Of a stretch of 64,000 bases of DNA, positions 46,719 to 61,700 are shown piece by piece; position 1 is the stretch's first letter, and each line of letters starts with the position of its first letter. The stretch comes from Molanna angustata. Lineage: Eukaryota; Arthropoda; Insecta; Trichoptera; Molannidae. Where the stretch lies: NCBI GenBank assembly GCA_963576475.1, contig OY754980.1, positions 2,723,567 through 2,787,566 of the forward strand, given 5' to 3'. A program made the position numbers and the translations under genes. Under the pieces are notes generated by a model. It searched no databases. It was not told the origin of the DNA and saw only the letters and a program-made list of their open reading frames with translations.

Positions 46719-49700
46719 CTAGATCTCTGTCATGTTTAATGATACCTCATCTTTGATGGGGTCAAGTATCGGATTAGCAAATATAACTTCGTGGTAATTT
46801 TCCTGAAGTAAATTTCTTAATTCTACTGTGTGTTCAACCCCTCGTGTTTCGCAGACAACTTTAACCTGAAATAAAAAAATATATTTAATATAATTAACAA
46901 AAACTCATGTGGAATTGACTAAGTTAATTGACTGATAAGTATGAAATATTCTGAAGATGTGCCTCGTATGTAACGTATCAATAATCACTGTCAATAGAAC
47001 AATACCAGGATTATTTTATTTGGTACTGCCTCCCTGACCAGCCAGGATAGCCTAGGATGTACACCGATTTTTTAAATCTAACCTACAAAAGTTTGCTAAA
47101 AATAGGTTGGTTAGGTTTGTTTGTAGTTATAATTGCGACTGGCGTGAGCCAGTTGCATTATATATTAAAGAAAGTAACTAAAATATTAAAATAAAGTAAC
47201 TAAATTGTTGTTGGTCAAATAATTTTTTAACCCGCTGGCTGGACAGGGAGGCAGTACCATTTTATTTTAACTAGTTGCATCCAACTGTCAATAGCGATAG
47301 TATGTATAGTTAAAGAATAAGTACCAAATTGTAAACCTATAAATCTAAATTTTAAGATATTTTGTTTTCTATACAACACATGTAGGTATGTCAAGATAGG
47401 ATGGTATGGAGGTCAGTCCATTTTTCCTACCCAGAATATGAAAACAGCATGGTGGTATGGAGATTAAGTATCAAACTATTAAGTCTTCTTAGATATTGTA
47501 TACAGGCGACTGCCATACAAATTGTATGAAGCGATGTCATCACTAAATTAAATTTTAATAAAAATTTGATATGTACTACTACAATGTTAATATTTTTTAT
47601 AGAAAATTAAATTATCTAGTTGGGGTGTTTCGGCTTTTTTCGATATTTTCAAAAATTTTGGAAATATAGGCAGTTAAACACATAAATTTATCATAAAAAA
47701 ATATTTTTCTTAATAAAAAATGTTTGAGAAACTCTTTTTGAAAAAATCAATTTGAGATTTTGTATTTGTCTATGTTCATACCAATTTTCAGCATTTTAGC
47801 TTTTATGATTTCTGAGATGTGTGAAAAATAAAGTAAAAATTCAAAAGTTGATAACACCTGACTGTAACAAAAATTCTACTATTTGTATATTCTGAAATTT
47901 TGGACTCTGTTAATTGATCAAAAGTTATAAGGGGGACACACACACAGACACGAAATTTTCTACTTCGAATTCTGAGTAAATCCGTATATATAGAACACAT
48001 ATGCTGCGAAGCCTCTAAGATGGTGTTTTTTTACTTCAAAGTTGGAAAAGCCGTGAAAAATATAGACCCTACATACAAATCTCGCGTATCCTGGCTTGAT
48101 ACTTTGTCGATATGTTAAGAGAACAAAGTTCTCTTGAACAAATCTACAGTTGGACTATGCAATTCTTATATTAAGGACTCTTTCATCGGAAACTATTGAT
48201 TATGAGATGCGCATCAACCTTCTGTATAGCCACACAATAGAGAAAGAGAGTTGCATGCTACTGTCAAGAGATACAAAGTCGCATGTTTTGGCCACATATT
48301 CCGTGGTGATAACGATATAACTTATAGTGGAGGTAGAGATAGAAAGAAGATGGAGTAAGTATGGGTCGTAAACGAATATCGTGGCTTATAAATCTCAGAC
48401 AGTGGTTTGGGATTCCAGATGCGGCGTCACTAATTAGGTTGGCGCAAGATCGGGATGCGTTTAGTGTGATGTTCGCCAACATTCGCTAGGAGTGGCACAA
48501 GAAGAAGAAAAAGTTTTATACTATTTAGGAATTAATAAAAAATCTATAGTAATTTCAACTTCTTACACGGTTGAAAAATTGTGATTTCAGGTTTTAGCAT
48601 TTCCCGGTTTTTTTTTTTTTTTTGCGGGTGGCAGTTCTTGAGGAGAACACACTTAGGCCAATTGACCCTTTGTGATACCACATTGGGGCTGTCCTCCCAC
48701 TCACTTATCCCCCTTGAACCAGCCTGAGCGGCAAATGAATGTCATAATGTCTGCAATGTCGGCCGACGCTATGTCAATTAAATCATCATAGAAGAAACTT
48801 CCCAAGGAGCTTCTCCTAATTCTAGAGAGAGCAGGACAGTGACAGAGGAAGTGGACCACCGTCTCCTCCTCCTCCTCGTCTTGGCATGCTCTGCAGTAAT
48901 CGTATGCCTCCAGCCCTAGCCTTCTGGCATGCTTTCCTATAACCCAGTTAAACAAGTCTCTTTTCACCTAAACAGACAACATTCAGGGGGGCAAGTCTGG
49001 TCCGACCGGCGAAATCATAACCCTAGTGATTACCCATATCATGGATATAATTATTATATGGAGTTCTATAATATCTTTAGATGTCATAGAACTCCATATA
49101 ATAATTATAGACATGATATATCTTTAGATGTCATAGAACTCCATAAAATAATTATATCCATGATATGGGTAATCGTGAGGGTTTTGATTTCGCCGGTCGG
49201 ACCAGACTTGCCCCCCAGATTTTAAAAAATACGAAAGAAGTTCAAATGATATTTAGAAAGGATGTTTTACATTCAAAGTCATTTATATTTTTGCTTGTCG
49301 TCGTCATTTAAAAATTTATTCCTTAATCATCCTAATCTTTTCTTTGTTTCTTGATTTTTTTTCATGAATTTATTAAAATATTAATCATAGACTCACTTGA
49401 ACACTGAAGATATCAGACATGACCCACGCTCGTTCGTGCATGATGTCCTTAATGGAAACACCGATGGAGCACAAAAGTTTGCAGAGTTCTGCTATACCCC
49501 CCGGTCTGTCGCTGACGGTCACTTTGAACTTGACGAGACGACTCTCAGCTGCCAGACCTCTCTCCAGACACCTTCCTAAGATTGTAGAGTCAATGTTGCC
49601 ACCAGATAATAAACAAACAACCCTGTAAATGATAAAATTACATTTTATAGATCCGAGGAACTATTTTTTAAACAGAAATAAGAATGTACATTACAAAATT

Positions 49701-52700
49701 ATAAATACAGTTCAATTTTTTTGTCAATGTTGACTGTTTTTTTGTATTTATGTTGTATACAGAACTCCAGTTGATCAGTTGATAAGGGCCTAGTCAGCCG
49801 AAACAATAATACATATGTAACTATAATCAATTTGTTTGATTTAAAAAACTCCACAACAATTCTGTGTGGACAATTGTGTATGAGATAAATTTTCTTGCAC
49901 CTTGTACTAGTGGCGAACTTGTCAGTGATTTCATTCATTTTTCATTCCAGTGGAGCAAGAATTGTTTAAGATATATATTATATTAAATGAATTTCTCTTC
50001 TGATGCCTGATTGCGTATTCACGATAATCCCTGTGAAAAGGGCCGTTATTATTAGAAATGTAAAAGAGCTTCAAAATTACCATTATTGCAGGTTATTTAT
50101 TCATTCATACCATTATGGCATATCCTATATAACAGATAACAGAAAAATTAACGTAATTATACAGATAAGCTATTTTTTCTTTTATTAAACATATCTTTGA
50201 AATGTAATATCCATGGTTGTTGTTTCTGAAATATAATGTCCATGGTTGTTTCTATAACATAATATAATATAATCGTCATTGCTCAACAAATATTGAGATT
50301 GTAGCTGAATCTTTCAAACATCATCTCCTTTCCACACGGGTTAACGTAATACGCAATCACCGCTCTGCTGGGACGTCAAGGAAGCAGTATATAATATTCA
50401 AACTACCTCACTAGTGACCCACAGTGGACAATGACAGTTAGGTTTACTTATTGTGGCCTCTTCTAGTGATCTCCACTTATCTCTTCTTGAGATTTTTCGT
50501 ACCCATCCACTACTAGCAAAGGGGACAACATGATCGTTTCACCTTTTTCTGAGACTGGTCTATTGTTCTTTTCATACACCATGGTCTACATTTCAGAAGA
50601 TGCAATGCTACAGCATATTGAAATATGTATATGTGAAAACGTATTTTACTAACTACTTACTTTTTTCCTTTTAATTCTGGAAGTAATCCTGCCATGATAG
50701 CGGCAACACCTGATGCTCCCGCCCCCTCCACTACACACTTCTCTGTCTCAACTAATCTTAATATCGCCTGAGCAATCCATTCTTCTTTCACAACCAGCTG
50801 AAAAAAATATTCTTATTTATTTATTTTCTTCGTGTTCTTCAAGTGTACAAAGCAATCTCTTCCAACTAACCTAAGTAAAATGAAGTCTCTAAAGTTCATT
50901 TCTGGTATATTTAAAAGAAAAAATACAAAAAGAAAAAAAAAATGAAAACACCTCACATAGCAATGAGGAAAGGAAGAAGGGAAGGCAAGGATGTAGAAGG
51001 AATATTCAGGAACACAAATAAAAAAACTTATTTTACTACTATTTTTTTTAGTTTACTTTTAAATATTTGTATAGATTGAGATGACTTCATACTGTTAAAC
51101 AGGGTTTTACTGACATGAGAAATCTTGTCATGACATGAGACATATTCATCAAAAAGAATACCAAGATTTTCCACCATGGATATATGTTGATTGTCACTCT
51201 ATGTAGAGATTGGACGGTTGAATTTTTAAGTTTGGACAGCAATCGAGGACTAATAATGATAATAGCCTGGGCTTTAGACGGCTTTTGTAGAAAAAAGACA
51301 ACCTTCAGGTAGAAGGGAGATATCCCAAAAGATGGACGGACCAGATTAGGTCTGCCACTGGTACATCGGTGGTTGAAGCAATGAGGACTGTGGTGTATCA
51401 CAAGAAATTGATGACTACAATACACATCATGATGACGAGGTGAGAAGCTGGTCACGACCTTTAACCATGAGGAAGATGTCACTGGTGATGATAAATAGTT
51501 ATTTAGGAAATCCATTTTTAAAATCCAATTGATAAAGCAGTGTCTGTCTGACAGTTTGTGTATCTGTGCCAGCAGTAGCTTATCAAATAATTTTAGATTT
51601 TGCAATTCCCTGCCTTCATTCCTTATAGCTGTGATAAGTTCTTTTAAAGTATTTCTTTATTTTGCTGTTGTATTGAAGAAGATTCTTCTTCTTTTTTCCT
51701 CATACTTAATTATACCAGCTTATTTTTATTTTCCTTTTTGATGACTGTCTTTTTTTTCACAAAGACTATACACAACTGCACCACATTTTTTTAAACTTCA
51801 GTGTAAGGTGATAAACCCACCTTTATACAGTTGATTGAAACAATTGAATTAAAAGTGTTGGGAAGATAATAAAAAAAAATACCATTTTATCAATGAGTGG
51901 AGCAATTGTTACAAATGCATTGTACCCCACCATGGGCACAGCCAAACCGTCCGCAAGAGTTGACAATAGTCGTGTGCAGACAGGAGCCCCAAGCTTTAGT
52001 GCCTCGTACATACTTGGACACTTCTCTGATTCCACACCCTGGAAAAAACAGATAGATTAGGAGAATGCTTAATGTGACCTTACAGTTTACCCTTTATAAT
52101 TTTGTTTTTATGGACTTTTCAAATTAATTAACCTCTGGGAAGCAGTCCCTTCTGACTACCAAAATATTTCTCTACAAATCACGCAGGATCACCACTTTAT
52201 AGGTAGGTATAGTTGGGTTCCTCTATGTGAGATGCAAAATGAAATTGTGAGTTCTCTCATATGCGTAATTCAGACTATGCTAGTAATTTAATGGAGTGGT
52301 GAGTAGTGCCTCGCCCTAAATATAGAACTTTTCAGATGATCACCAAGAATTCTCGGAGATGGTCAGATGATCACCAAGAAAGAGGAGATCGGCCCTGAAC
52401 CAGCAAAAGAGGCGTAGGACGACCACTAAAAAGGTGGATAGATGACACCGTTCGGTAATGCGGGTCGTGGATGACAGCAAACAGCTCAAGACAGAACTAA
52501 GTGGAAAAGTTTCAAAGAGGCCTTTATCCAGCTGTGAATCGAACATGGCTTGTAGGAAGAAGTTGTTACTCAACTAAAGAGGGTTGAAGAACTAAAGAAG
52601 TTGTTCCTCAAAAACTTGTAGTTTTAGTCGAGTTTATTAGCTCGCAATAATGATGTTTTGCTGGAGCAACGAAACGGCTTTGAAATTTGCTTTCAGTGAA

Positions 52701-55700
52701 CATAAATGCTTGTGGAATATTAGTCCCCACAATATAAAAACAAACAAATGAAGCAATTTGCAAACATGGAATTGGTAAATAAGCCTTTTGAGCTTTTTTA
52801 CTTGAATGCGTTGAAGCCTGCTCCTGCTCATCTTACAAAATACCATTCACTAGACTGCTGGGTGAACGATTTTTTGGGCAGTAGCGAGTATTTTAGTCAT
52901 TAAATCAATAAATTACCACTTGATTAAATACTAGTCAAATTCTCTCGTGCCAGTCGTTTGATAAACATGTCATCATTCAACCAAACAACCAATATTTTTA
53001 GATGGTGGTGGCAGAGTGGTAGCGCGCTGGGTCAGTAATTGAGTGGTCACGAATTCGAATCCTGCCACGACCGATTAAAGTATTAATACTTAGTTTAGGT
53101 AATGTATATGTAATTTTCCCAAGGACATATTTCTTTTTTTTACTAAATATAAACCTATTACTTGACATTTTTTTCTTTTTTGTCTTTTAATCTTTTTGCA
53201 AGCCTACCAGTGTGCAATGTATTTGTTTAAATTATTCATTTATTTATTTGTTTGCGTATTTATTACTTCTCGGGCAACTAACGGGTACTATGTCAAATAT
53301 TAATTTAACATGCACCCAATAAAAAGTTGCTACGTTCTGGAGCCTTACCATATTTTAATCTCACAGGTCTAGAATCAATTAGTAATCGAGTGGTCACGAA
53401 TTTGATTCCTGCCACGACCGATTTTGATCACCTATAGAACAAGTATTAATACTTAGTTTAGGTAATGTATATGTAATTTTCCCAAGGACATATTCTTTTT
53501 TAAAAAGAAAATAAACTTTCTGTTTATTCAACATTTTTTTCTTTTTTGTCTTTTAATCTTTTTGATGTTGCATACATGTTATGTTGTCATACTTTGTAAT
53601 CTGGCTGGTCGGAAGATATTGCCAAATGGCAATAAGCCCACCAGTGTACAATATATTTATTTAAATTATTTATTTGTTTGCTTATTTATTACTTCTTAGG
53701 CAACTAACGGTACTATGTCAAATATTAATTTAACACGCACCCAATAACAAGTTGCAACATTCTAGAGACTTACGATATTATCGTCTCACAGATCTAGACT
53801 GAAAACACAATTGAAAACTGTGTCTTCACCGGGAAGTGAACCCGGACCTTTGTATCAGAAGTCAGATACCCAACCAACTGAGCCCCGAAAGGCGATTATG
53901 TACAAAAAGATAAAAAAATAAATATATTGCTAAAAAAACAATGTGGAAAAATTTGTTGTTGAAAGATATTTTAAGAAGAATGTTGACTTAATATGAAATC
54001 GAGGCGTGAGTTTTTAATAAACACCATTAAGTTTACATATCACTTATTTAAAATTGATTTTGTGTTAACCATTTGTTTGAAATATAGGTGTTAATTTTGT
54101 TCAACACGTATTTTGAAATGTTAATAAAATTGATGGGACATAACTAAATATGCAAATTTGAATACTTTATTATAATACCAGATTTACTTTATTTATATAC
54201 AGATAACACAACAATATTTACAATTGTTTCATAATTCAAAATAAGGTGTTGTCATGGTGATAAGGGAAAATGTTTTTTACTAGTTGCATGTAACACATGA
54301 GATCCAACTGTCAATGACGATAGTATGCATAATTGAATAATACGTACCAAACTATAAACACTTAAACACAAATGAATAAATATTTATAGATATTTTGTTT
54401 TCTATAAAAAACTGTAGGTATCTATGCCAGGATAGGATAGTATGGAGGACAGTCTGTTTTTCCTACCCAGAGTATGAAAACAGAATGATGGTATGTATGT
54501 ATGTTTGTAGATTAAGTAGGTATCAAACTAGTGAAATATTGTGTAGTGTTTATTGCCTTACAAATTGTATGAAACATTGTCATCTCTAAATTAATTTTTC
54601 CAACTGTCGATTTGTTCAAGAGAACTTTGTTCTCCCAACATATCGACAAAGTATCAACCTAAGATACTCGAGATTTGTATGCACAGTCTATATTTTTCAC
54701 GTTATTTTCAACTTTGAAGTCAAAAAACACCAACTTAGAGGCTCCGCAGCATATATTATGTCCTATATATGGATTTACAATGCCCAAAATTTCAGAATAT
54801 ATAAATAGTTATAGGCCTACAAAACTTTTATACTCAGAATTTCGAATTTTTAATTCAGTCAGGGGTTATCAACTTTTGAATTTTTACTTTATTTTTCCAT
54901 ATATCTCAGAAACCACAAAAGCTAAAACGCTGAAAATTGGTATAAATATAGACAAATACAAAATCTCAAATTTATTTTTTTAAAAAGTTTGTTACGACCG
55001 ATTTCGTTCACCTACAGTACAAGCATTTATGCTTAGTTTAGGGAATGTATATATACTTATTTCAAGAACATTGTAGAAAACATCAGGTGATGGGTATTAA
55101 AGATGTTAGGTAGTGGACTGTATTATAAACAATCTCACCGATGCTTCTTTATTCCTGGTTCACTGATTATTTTTTCTGTGCACACATCCACACGCAGTGG
55201 TCTTCAAACTTGTACTAGTTCTATGCTTGTACTGAACATTTTTAACTTGACACTTATTGTCACCCAAAATTATTGCAACAAGCAATTATTGTCAAATACA
55301 TCGGTGAGGGGACAATGGTAAGGAAAGGATTCAAATGAAATATGCTTCTACAAACATATTCATTCTTTTGTTAAAAAAAGTATAGAAAACAAAATATTAT
55401 ATAAAAATATTCAATAATTTGGATTAATGTTTAGTATATATTATTAAACTATACATTCGATCGCCATCGACAGTTGGATCTCATGTGATTAGTCCAGTGA
55501 TATGTAATCAATATCACTGGTTTAGTCATACAAATATGTTAGCAATATGAAATAATCTTTCTGAATGACTAATCACAATAGGTTATAATAATTCTTTAAG
55601 TTTGTATTGTTGAGTTATTTCTTTGTTTTTTTTATAACACATACATACATAGGTACTATCAAGGCATGTTTCTGGTTTTGTTTTAATTTATCACCACACT

Positions 55701-58700
55701 CACATTTTGATACATATTTTCATACATTGTGTTCGTCTGTTATTTACACTTTTGTTATGTCCATATCTGAGTTGTCAAAGTTAACAATGGCTTTATTCAA
55801 CTTACATAAATTTTGACAGATGGTTTCAGATGCTTGACTGCTGTGGCTATTCCAGCAATGAGTCCACCGCCTCCAACTGGTACAATTATAGCGTCAACAT
55901 CGGGAAGGTCTTCCAATATCTCCAGTCCAATTGTACCTTGGCCGGCCATTATGTGAGGGTGGTCATATCTGCAAGCACAGAATTCATTTATACTAGTTGC
56001 ATGTAACACATGAGATCCAACTGTCGATAGCGATAGTATGTATAATTGAAGAATACGTACAAAACTTAAACTAAAAGATATTTTTTTCTATATAAAACAT
56101 GTAGGTATGTATGTCAGGATAGGAAAGTATGGAGGTCAGTTTTTTTACTTACCCAGAATTTGAAAACAGGATGATGGTATGTATGAATGTTGTTTGGAAT
56201 TAAAGGATCAAACTATTGAGTCCCCGCATATATTGTGTAGTGTATACTGCCTTACAAATTGTATGAAACGATGTTGTCACTAAATTCAATTGTCATAAAA
56301 AATGTTAAAAAAGTTTGAGATGTACTACTACACTGTTCATATTTTTATAGCAAATTAAATTTTCTAGTTGGGGTGTTTCGGCTTATTTCAATATTTTTAA
56401 AAACTTTGGAAATGTAGGCAATTAAACACATAAATTTGTCATAAAAAAAATATTTTTCTTAATAAAAAATGTTTGAGAAACTCTGAAATTTTTCTTCTCA
56501 TATTAAATTTGTATTCAACTTCATTCATTCATTCATACCATCACGGCATATCCCACAATGTGGGGTAACTAGCGAAAGGTGTGCGGGTGTGCATTGCCTT
56601 ATAAAAGGGAGAACAACACATCTATGTATACCCACACACCAATCTCGTTTCACCAAAAAAGGCACTACATTCAGAATGGGTGGTGAACCTCATTGCTGAA
56701 CTATTCAACTACTCAACTTTTCACTAGCAAACATTAGTTTACTCATTTGTAACATTTTGATTTACATAGTTCTAAATTTAAATTTAGCTCACAGTCAAAT
56801 TGTGGTTTGAAATGTAAAGAATTAACATTTTAACTGTTTTTACAGTGAAAACATGTTAGAACAGTAAAATATTACTGTTGCAACTAACCGAATAAAATTC
56901 AAATGCTGTATTAAAATCCTTTTATGCAGTTTTTTTTAAATTACTCCATAACTGTGGGTCACAGAGAAATATATCTTTTACACAGGGCCGGATAAACGTG
57001 TTTTTGCGCCCAGGTCACCGGCTGGTTTACGTGATCACTTTATGCGCTTGCGCAACCTTCACCAATTATGCCTTCTTATTGAGTTCCCTTATAAATGCAT
57101 TTTTTTTACATTTTTCAGTAAAAGTAAGTACCTACCTACATATTTCACAAACATAAACTCTTCAAACTCTCGTTTAAAACTGGTATTGTCCCATGTGACT
57201 GGAAAAAAGCGGTCATCCACCCAATTCCCAAAAAAGGTGATCGCTCCAACCCATCTAACTACCGACCCATCGCTATTACTTCTGTACTCTCCAAAATAAT
57301 GGAAAGGGTACTAAACACCAAGTTGATCACATACCTCGAAGCAAACAAAATTTTAAGCGACCGCCAATATGGATTTCGTGGAAATCGATCTTGTGGCGAT
57401 CTACTCGCGTATGTGACATCCGTTTGGGGTCGAGTTATGGAACGCTTTGGAGAAGCTCAAACTGTCGCCCTTGACATCTCTAAAGCTTTCGACCGGGTTT
57501 GGCACCGAGGTCTGTTAATGAAACTCCCTTCTTATGGACTACCCCAGTCTCTGTGTACTTGGATTGCGAATTTTTTAAAAGATCGCGAAGTCATAACTGT
57601 AGTGGACGGTTGCTCTTCTTCTCCCCATTCCATTAATGCGGGAGTCCCTCAAGGGTCCATTCTATCTCCAACCCTATTCCTCCTACATATCAATGACTTG
57701 CTCTTACGCGCCCCCATCCACTGTTACGCTGATGACAGCACAGTCCATGACAATTTCTCTTTTGACAAACCTCCTAAACAGAGTGAAATATCAGAAGCCC
57801 GGAAAGACCTTCATCAAAAAATAAATAGCTACCTCCACTCAATCAATACCTGGGGTGAAAGTAATCTTGTTTCATTTAACGTCTCAAAAACCCAAGCCTG
57901 TCTAATTTCTGCGAAGAGAAACCCCAATGAATTGCAAGTGTCTTTCAACGGAAGCACCCTACCTAACAGCAGCTCTATCGACCTGCTTGGAGTATCTATA
58001 ACGAACCAATTACACTACAAGGGCTCCATCGAAGCTAAGGTGAAACTCGCCTCCAAAAAAATGAGCGTACTATATAGAGCGCGCAGATATTTTACTAAGA
58101 CCCAGATCTGTATACTCTACAAAGCGCAAATACGCCCAATTATTGAATATGGCAGTCACCTCTGGAGTGGCGCCCCCCAATACCTACTGAATACCCTCGA
58201 CGCTGTCCAAAGGCGTGCTATACGTCTGATTGATGATCCATCACTGAATGATGGATTGCAATCACTAGAACACAGACGCAGAGTCGGTATTTTAAGTTTA
58301 TTCTATAGATACTACCACGGGAATTGCTCAGAAGAACTTGCATCTTTGGTCCCTCCTCCACCCACTCGCAACAGAGTCACTCGCTTCACTCAATCGCAGC
58401 ATCCATTCACAGTGGACCTTCAACATATACGAACAAGTCGCTTCTCGAACTCCTTTATTAACACAGCAGCCCGACTGTGGAACGATCTTCCGAATTCTGT
58501 GTTTCCATCTTCGTACAACCCGGGTCTTTTTAAAATCCGAATTGATAAACTCTTTTCTAGATTGCAAACCCCTCCCAACGCTACGTAGTGCGCTTCTTCG
58601 GAAGAGTAAAATGGACCCAAATCCTAATAGCTGGCGTCCCCTACGTAGACATGTTAAAAAAAAAAAAAAAAACATACGGATTTTATAGACACAAATAACA

Positions 58701-61700
58701 TACAAGTACAATATATTGAAGTTATATAAATATCTGTAATTTTCACCTATAGAGGATTCGCACTGGTAAACGCAACCACTCCCAGGTGCCAGACTTACCT
58801 TTTTTATACCTATATTCAACAAGAAAGAAAATATCAAAAAACCAGCCATTAAAAAATGAATCATCGAAAAAGTTGCTATCTCTCGGACTAGCAGGTATGT
58901 TTGTGTATAGCGCCGATTTTTGAGTTGATTTTTTTTGTTTTAATATTTCATTTGTAGCATTTTATGGAGTCTATTTGTTACAATCGCTTTTATTTACCTC
59001 TTGTATTTAAAGTTAACAATAAATAAATTTACCCATTGATGTAAGTGAGACCTTTTTCTTTCGACATTCTGATTGCTAACGCCTTGGCTTCTGTCATACT
59101 TTCTCCAGCGACGACCACCGTGGCGTTGAAGTCCCTGCACTTCTGGATCTTCATGATGGGCGCTACCAGAGGCATCACAACAGTTACGGGAATCTTCAGC
59201 AGGTTTCCGTGGTAGCTCAGCGCTTGGGAGTGGTTACCCAGGGACGCAGAAATGACTCCTTTCTTCTTTTTTTCGTCAGACAATAGGATGAGCGCATTTC
59301 GGGCTCCTCGTTCTTTAAAACTGGAAAATATCGATTGAAGTCAATGAGTATAAGCAAAAAATCATAAGGTACTCTTCATTATTCCATTAGTAAAAATAAA
59401 AACGAATGGTTTGTGGTAGATACACCGTATTCAGAGATAAACGCCATTACCTTATTTTTTTTATTCACAGTCTCTCACTTATAGTAGGCTATATAGTAGT
59501 ATATATTATTTTGAAAATAATTTCCCCAGTACCCTCAAAAGATACGTCTTTGAAATAAAGGATAGTTTGTATGTACATCTTAATTCTATTGCATGAGTTT
59601 TTGAAATTTGAATTTGTTTAACACTTTTCTTGTAAAATTAGTGTTAAGTAAAACCCTTTTTTATTTTTTGTTGTACGTAACTAAAAAACAACAATGCCTA
59701 TGAAGTAGATTTTTACTTCAATCGAAAGAGAATATTAAAATCTACCAATAACTAGAAGTAGATTTTTACTTCAATCGAAAGAGAATATGAAAATCTACCA
59801 ATAAGTAGAAGTAGATTTTTACTTCAATCGAAAGAGAATATGAAAATCTACCAATAAGTAGAAGTAGATTTTTACTTCAATCGAAAGAGAATATGAAAAG
59901 CTACCAATAAGTAGAAGTAGATTTTTACTTCAATCGAAAGAGAATATGAAAATCTACCAATAAGTAGAAGTAGATTTTTACTTCAATCGAAAGAGAATAT
60001 GAAAATCTACCAATAAGTAGAAGTAGATTTTTACTTCAAACGAAAGAGAATATGAAAATCTACCAATAAGTAGAAGTACTTAGATTTTTACTTCAATCGA
60101 AAGAGAATATGAAAATCTACCAGTTTTTTTCCCTTTCTTCACGAAAAACTGTTGTATATCACATATTAGGTGATAATATATAATATTTTTTTTGTGTTTC
60201 ATACAGTAGAAGGTAATACAGTAGATGGTTTGAATGGAAAAAAAAGTATTTTTCAAATTTTATTGCCTTAAAAACATATTTTTGTGTGCTTTTAGTACAT
60301 GCTAACATTTTTTTGCTATCTTTAAATGTTTCAAAGCTTGTTTGATAATCAAAATTTAAATTTAAATAAATAAACAATTCGTTTTTAATCAAATTTATTG
60401 ACGCTCTATTTCTCTCTTCTCGCCACTATAGATTCATTACTGAAAAAAATCTTTCAGTGAAAGCTGAAGTGGCGGGAACAGACAGTAAATAAGAAATATT
60501 TTTTTTTTACATTTTGTAAGCCAAGCTATCAGATGCATTTTTAATTATATATTGCCATTTATCAGCAGTAATTTTCTCTGAAAATTCTTTATCATCATTA
60601 GTGATTTTTTATGCATCTCTTTAAGTTTTATTGACTCGGAATATAAATCCTCCATCTTAATATTTAAAAGTTTTACTGGAACCCAGTAGTAATAATTAGA
60701 ATATTATTGTTTTTTTTTTCAAAAATTCAACAAAAAAAGATTGAAAATAAAGTATTTTTACATACTTTATTTGTATGCAAAAGTATAAAGTATATTTACC
60801 AAAAATAAAGTAGGATAGGTTTTTATAAAGTATGGTTGGCAACCCTGTCTACAAGTGCACTTTAAGGAAAGCATACCTACATACTGATGATGATTTTCGT
60901 TATACAAAGATAATCTGTTTATAGGGCCGGATAAATCATAGAACAATCAGGAACAAGAAGTCAGGACGGTTGTCTTAAAAAGGGTGCTTAAAATTCTAAA
61001 ATGTTAATCATATTAATCAAAAATTCGCAGGTATGGCGCTCGGTTCTCTTTGCGTGCCCGGATAGAGGCTCGGCATGATGGTGTGTATGTTCAAAATCCC
61101 GCTTAGTCATTTTAGACATATAATTTTACATAATTTTAAATTGTTCTACATTTTAAATTCCAAAGGGGGGGCGGATTCAAATATATTGCTACGGGCGCAA
61201 AAACACGTTTATCCGGACCTGTCTGTTTACCCGTAATTTGGCAACTGTTCTATGCCTAAAGGATGTGTTGAGAATAAACATAGATTTTCATATAATATAC
61301 TAGATGGAGTACTCCGTGCAATGGGTGAGTCATAGACGTCATGGTATATCGCGCGTTTGACGTTTTGGTTGGCAACATATTGCAGTTTTACATACATTTC
61401 AACACATCCTAGATAACTGTTCTCTAAATCTTAATAAACAAAGTGTTTTTTTCGACAAATAATTCCGAAAACAATTCACATTAGTCGTTATTCTCTATAG
61501 AAAAACGATTTGTTCTACCCACCATGTTGTCAAAAGTCCCGCGGAAAAAAGCCTCACTTCGATTCATACAAAATTTAATAACTACGACATCACGTTTTTC
61601 GTTACACATCTGTTGACCCGTTATTTGGCAACTGTTCTATGCGATTCGTCACAAGCAAAGACCTTATATACTTGTTACAAGTCTTGATATTCGGTAAACA

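Noticed and set aside
58328..58864. 178-codon minus-strand ORF over the LINE 3' end
   Set aside because: Antisense to the RT frame, running into poly-A complement; no homology.
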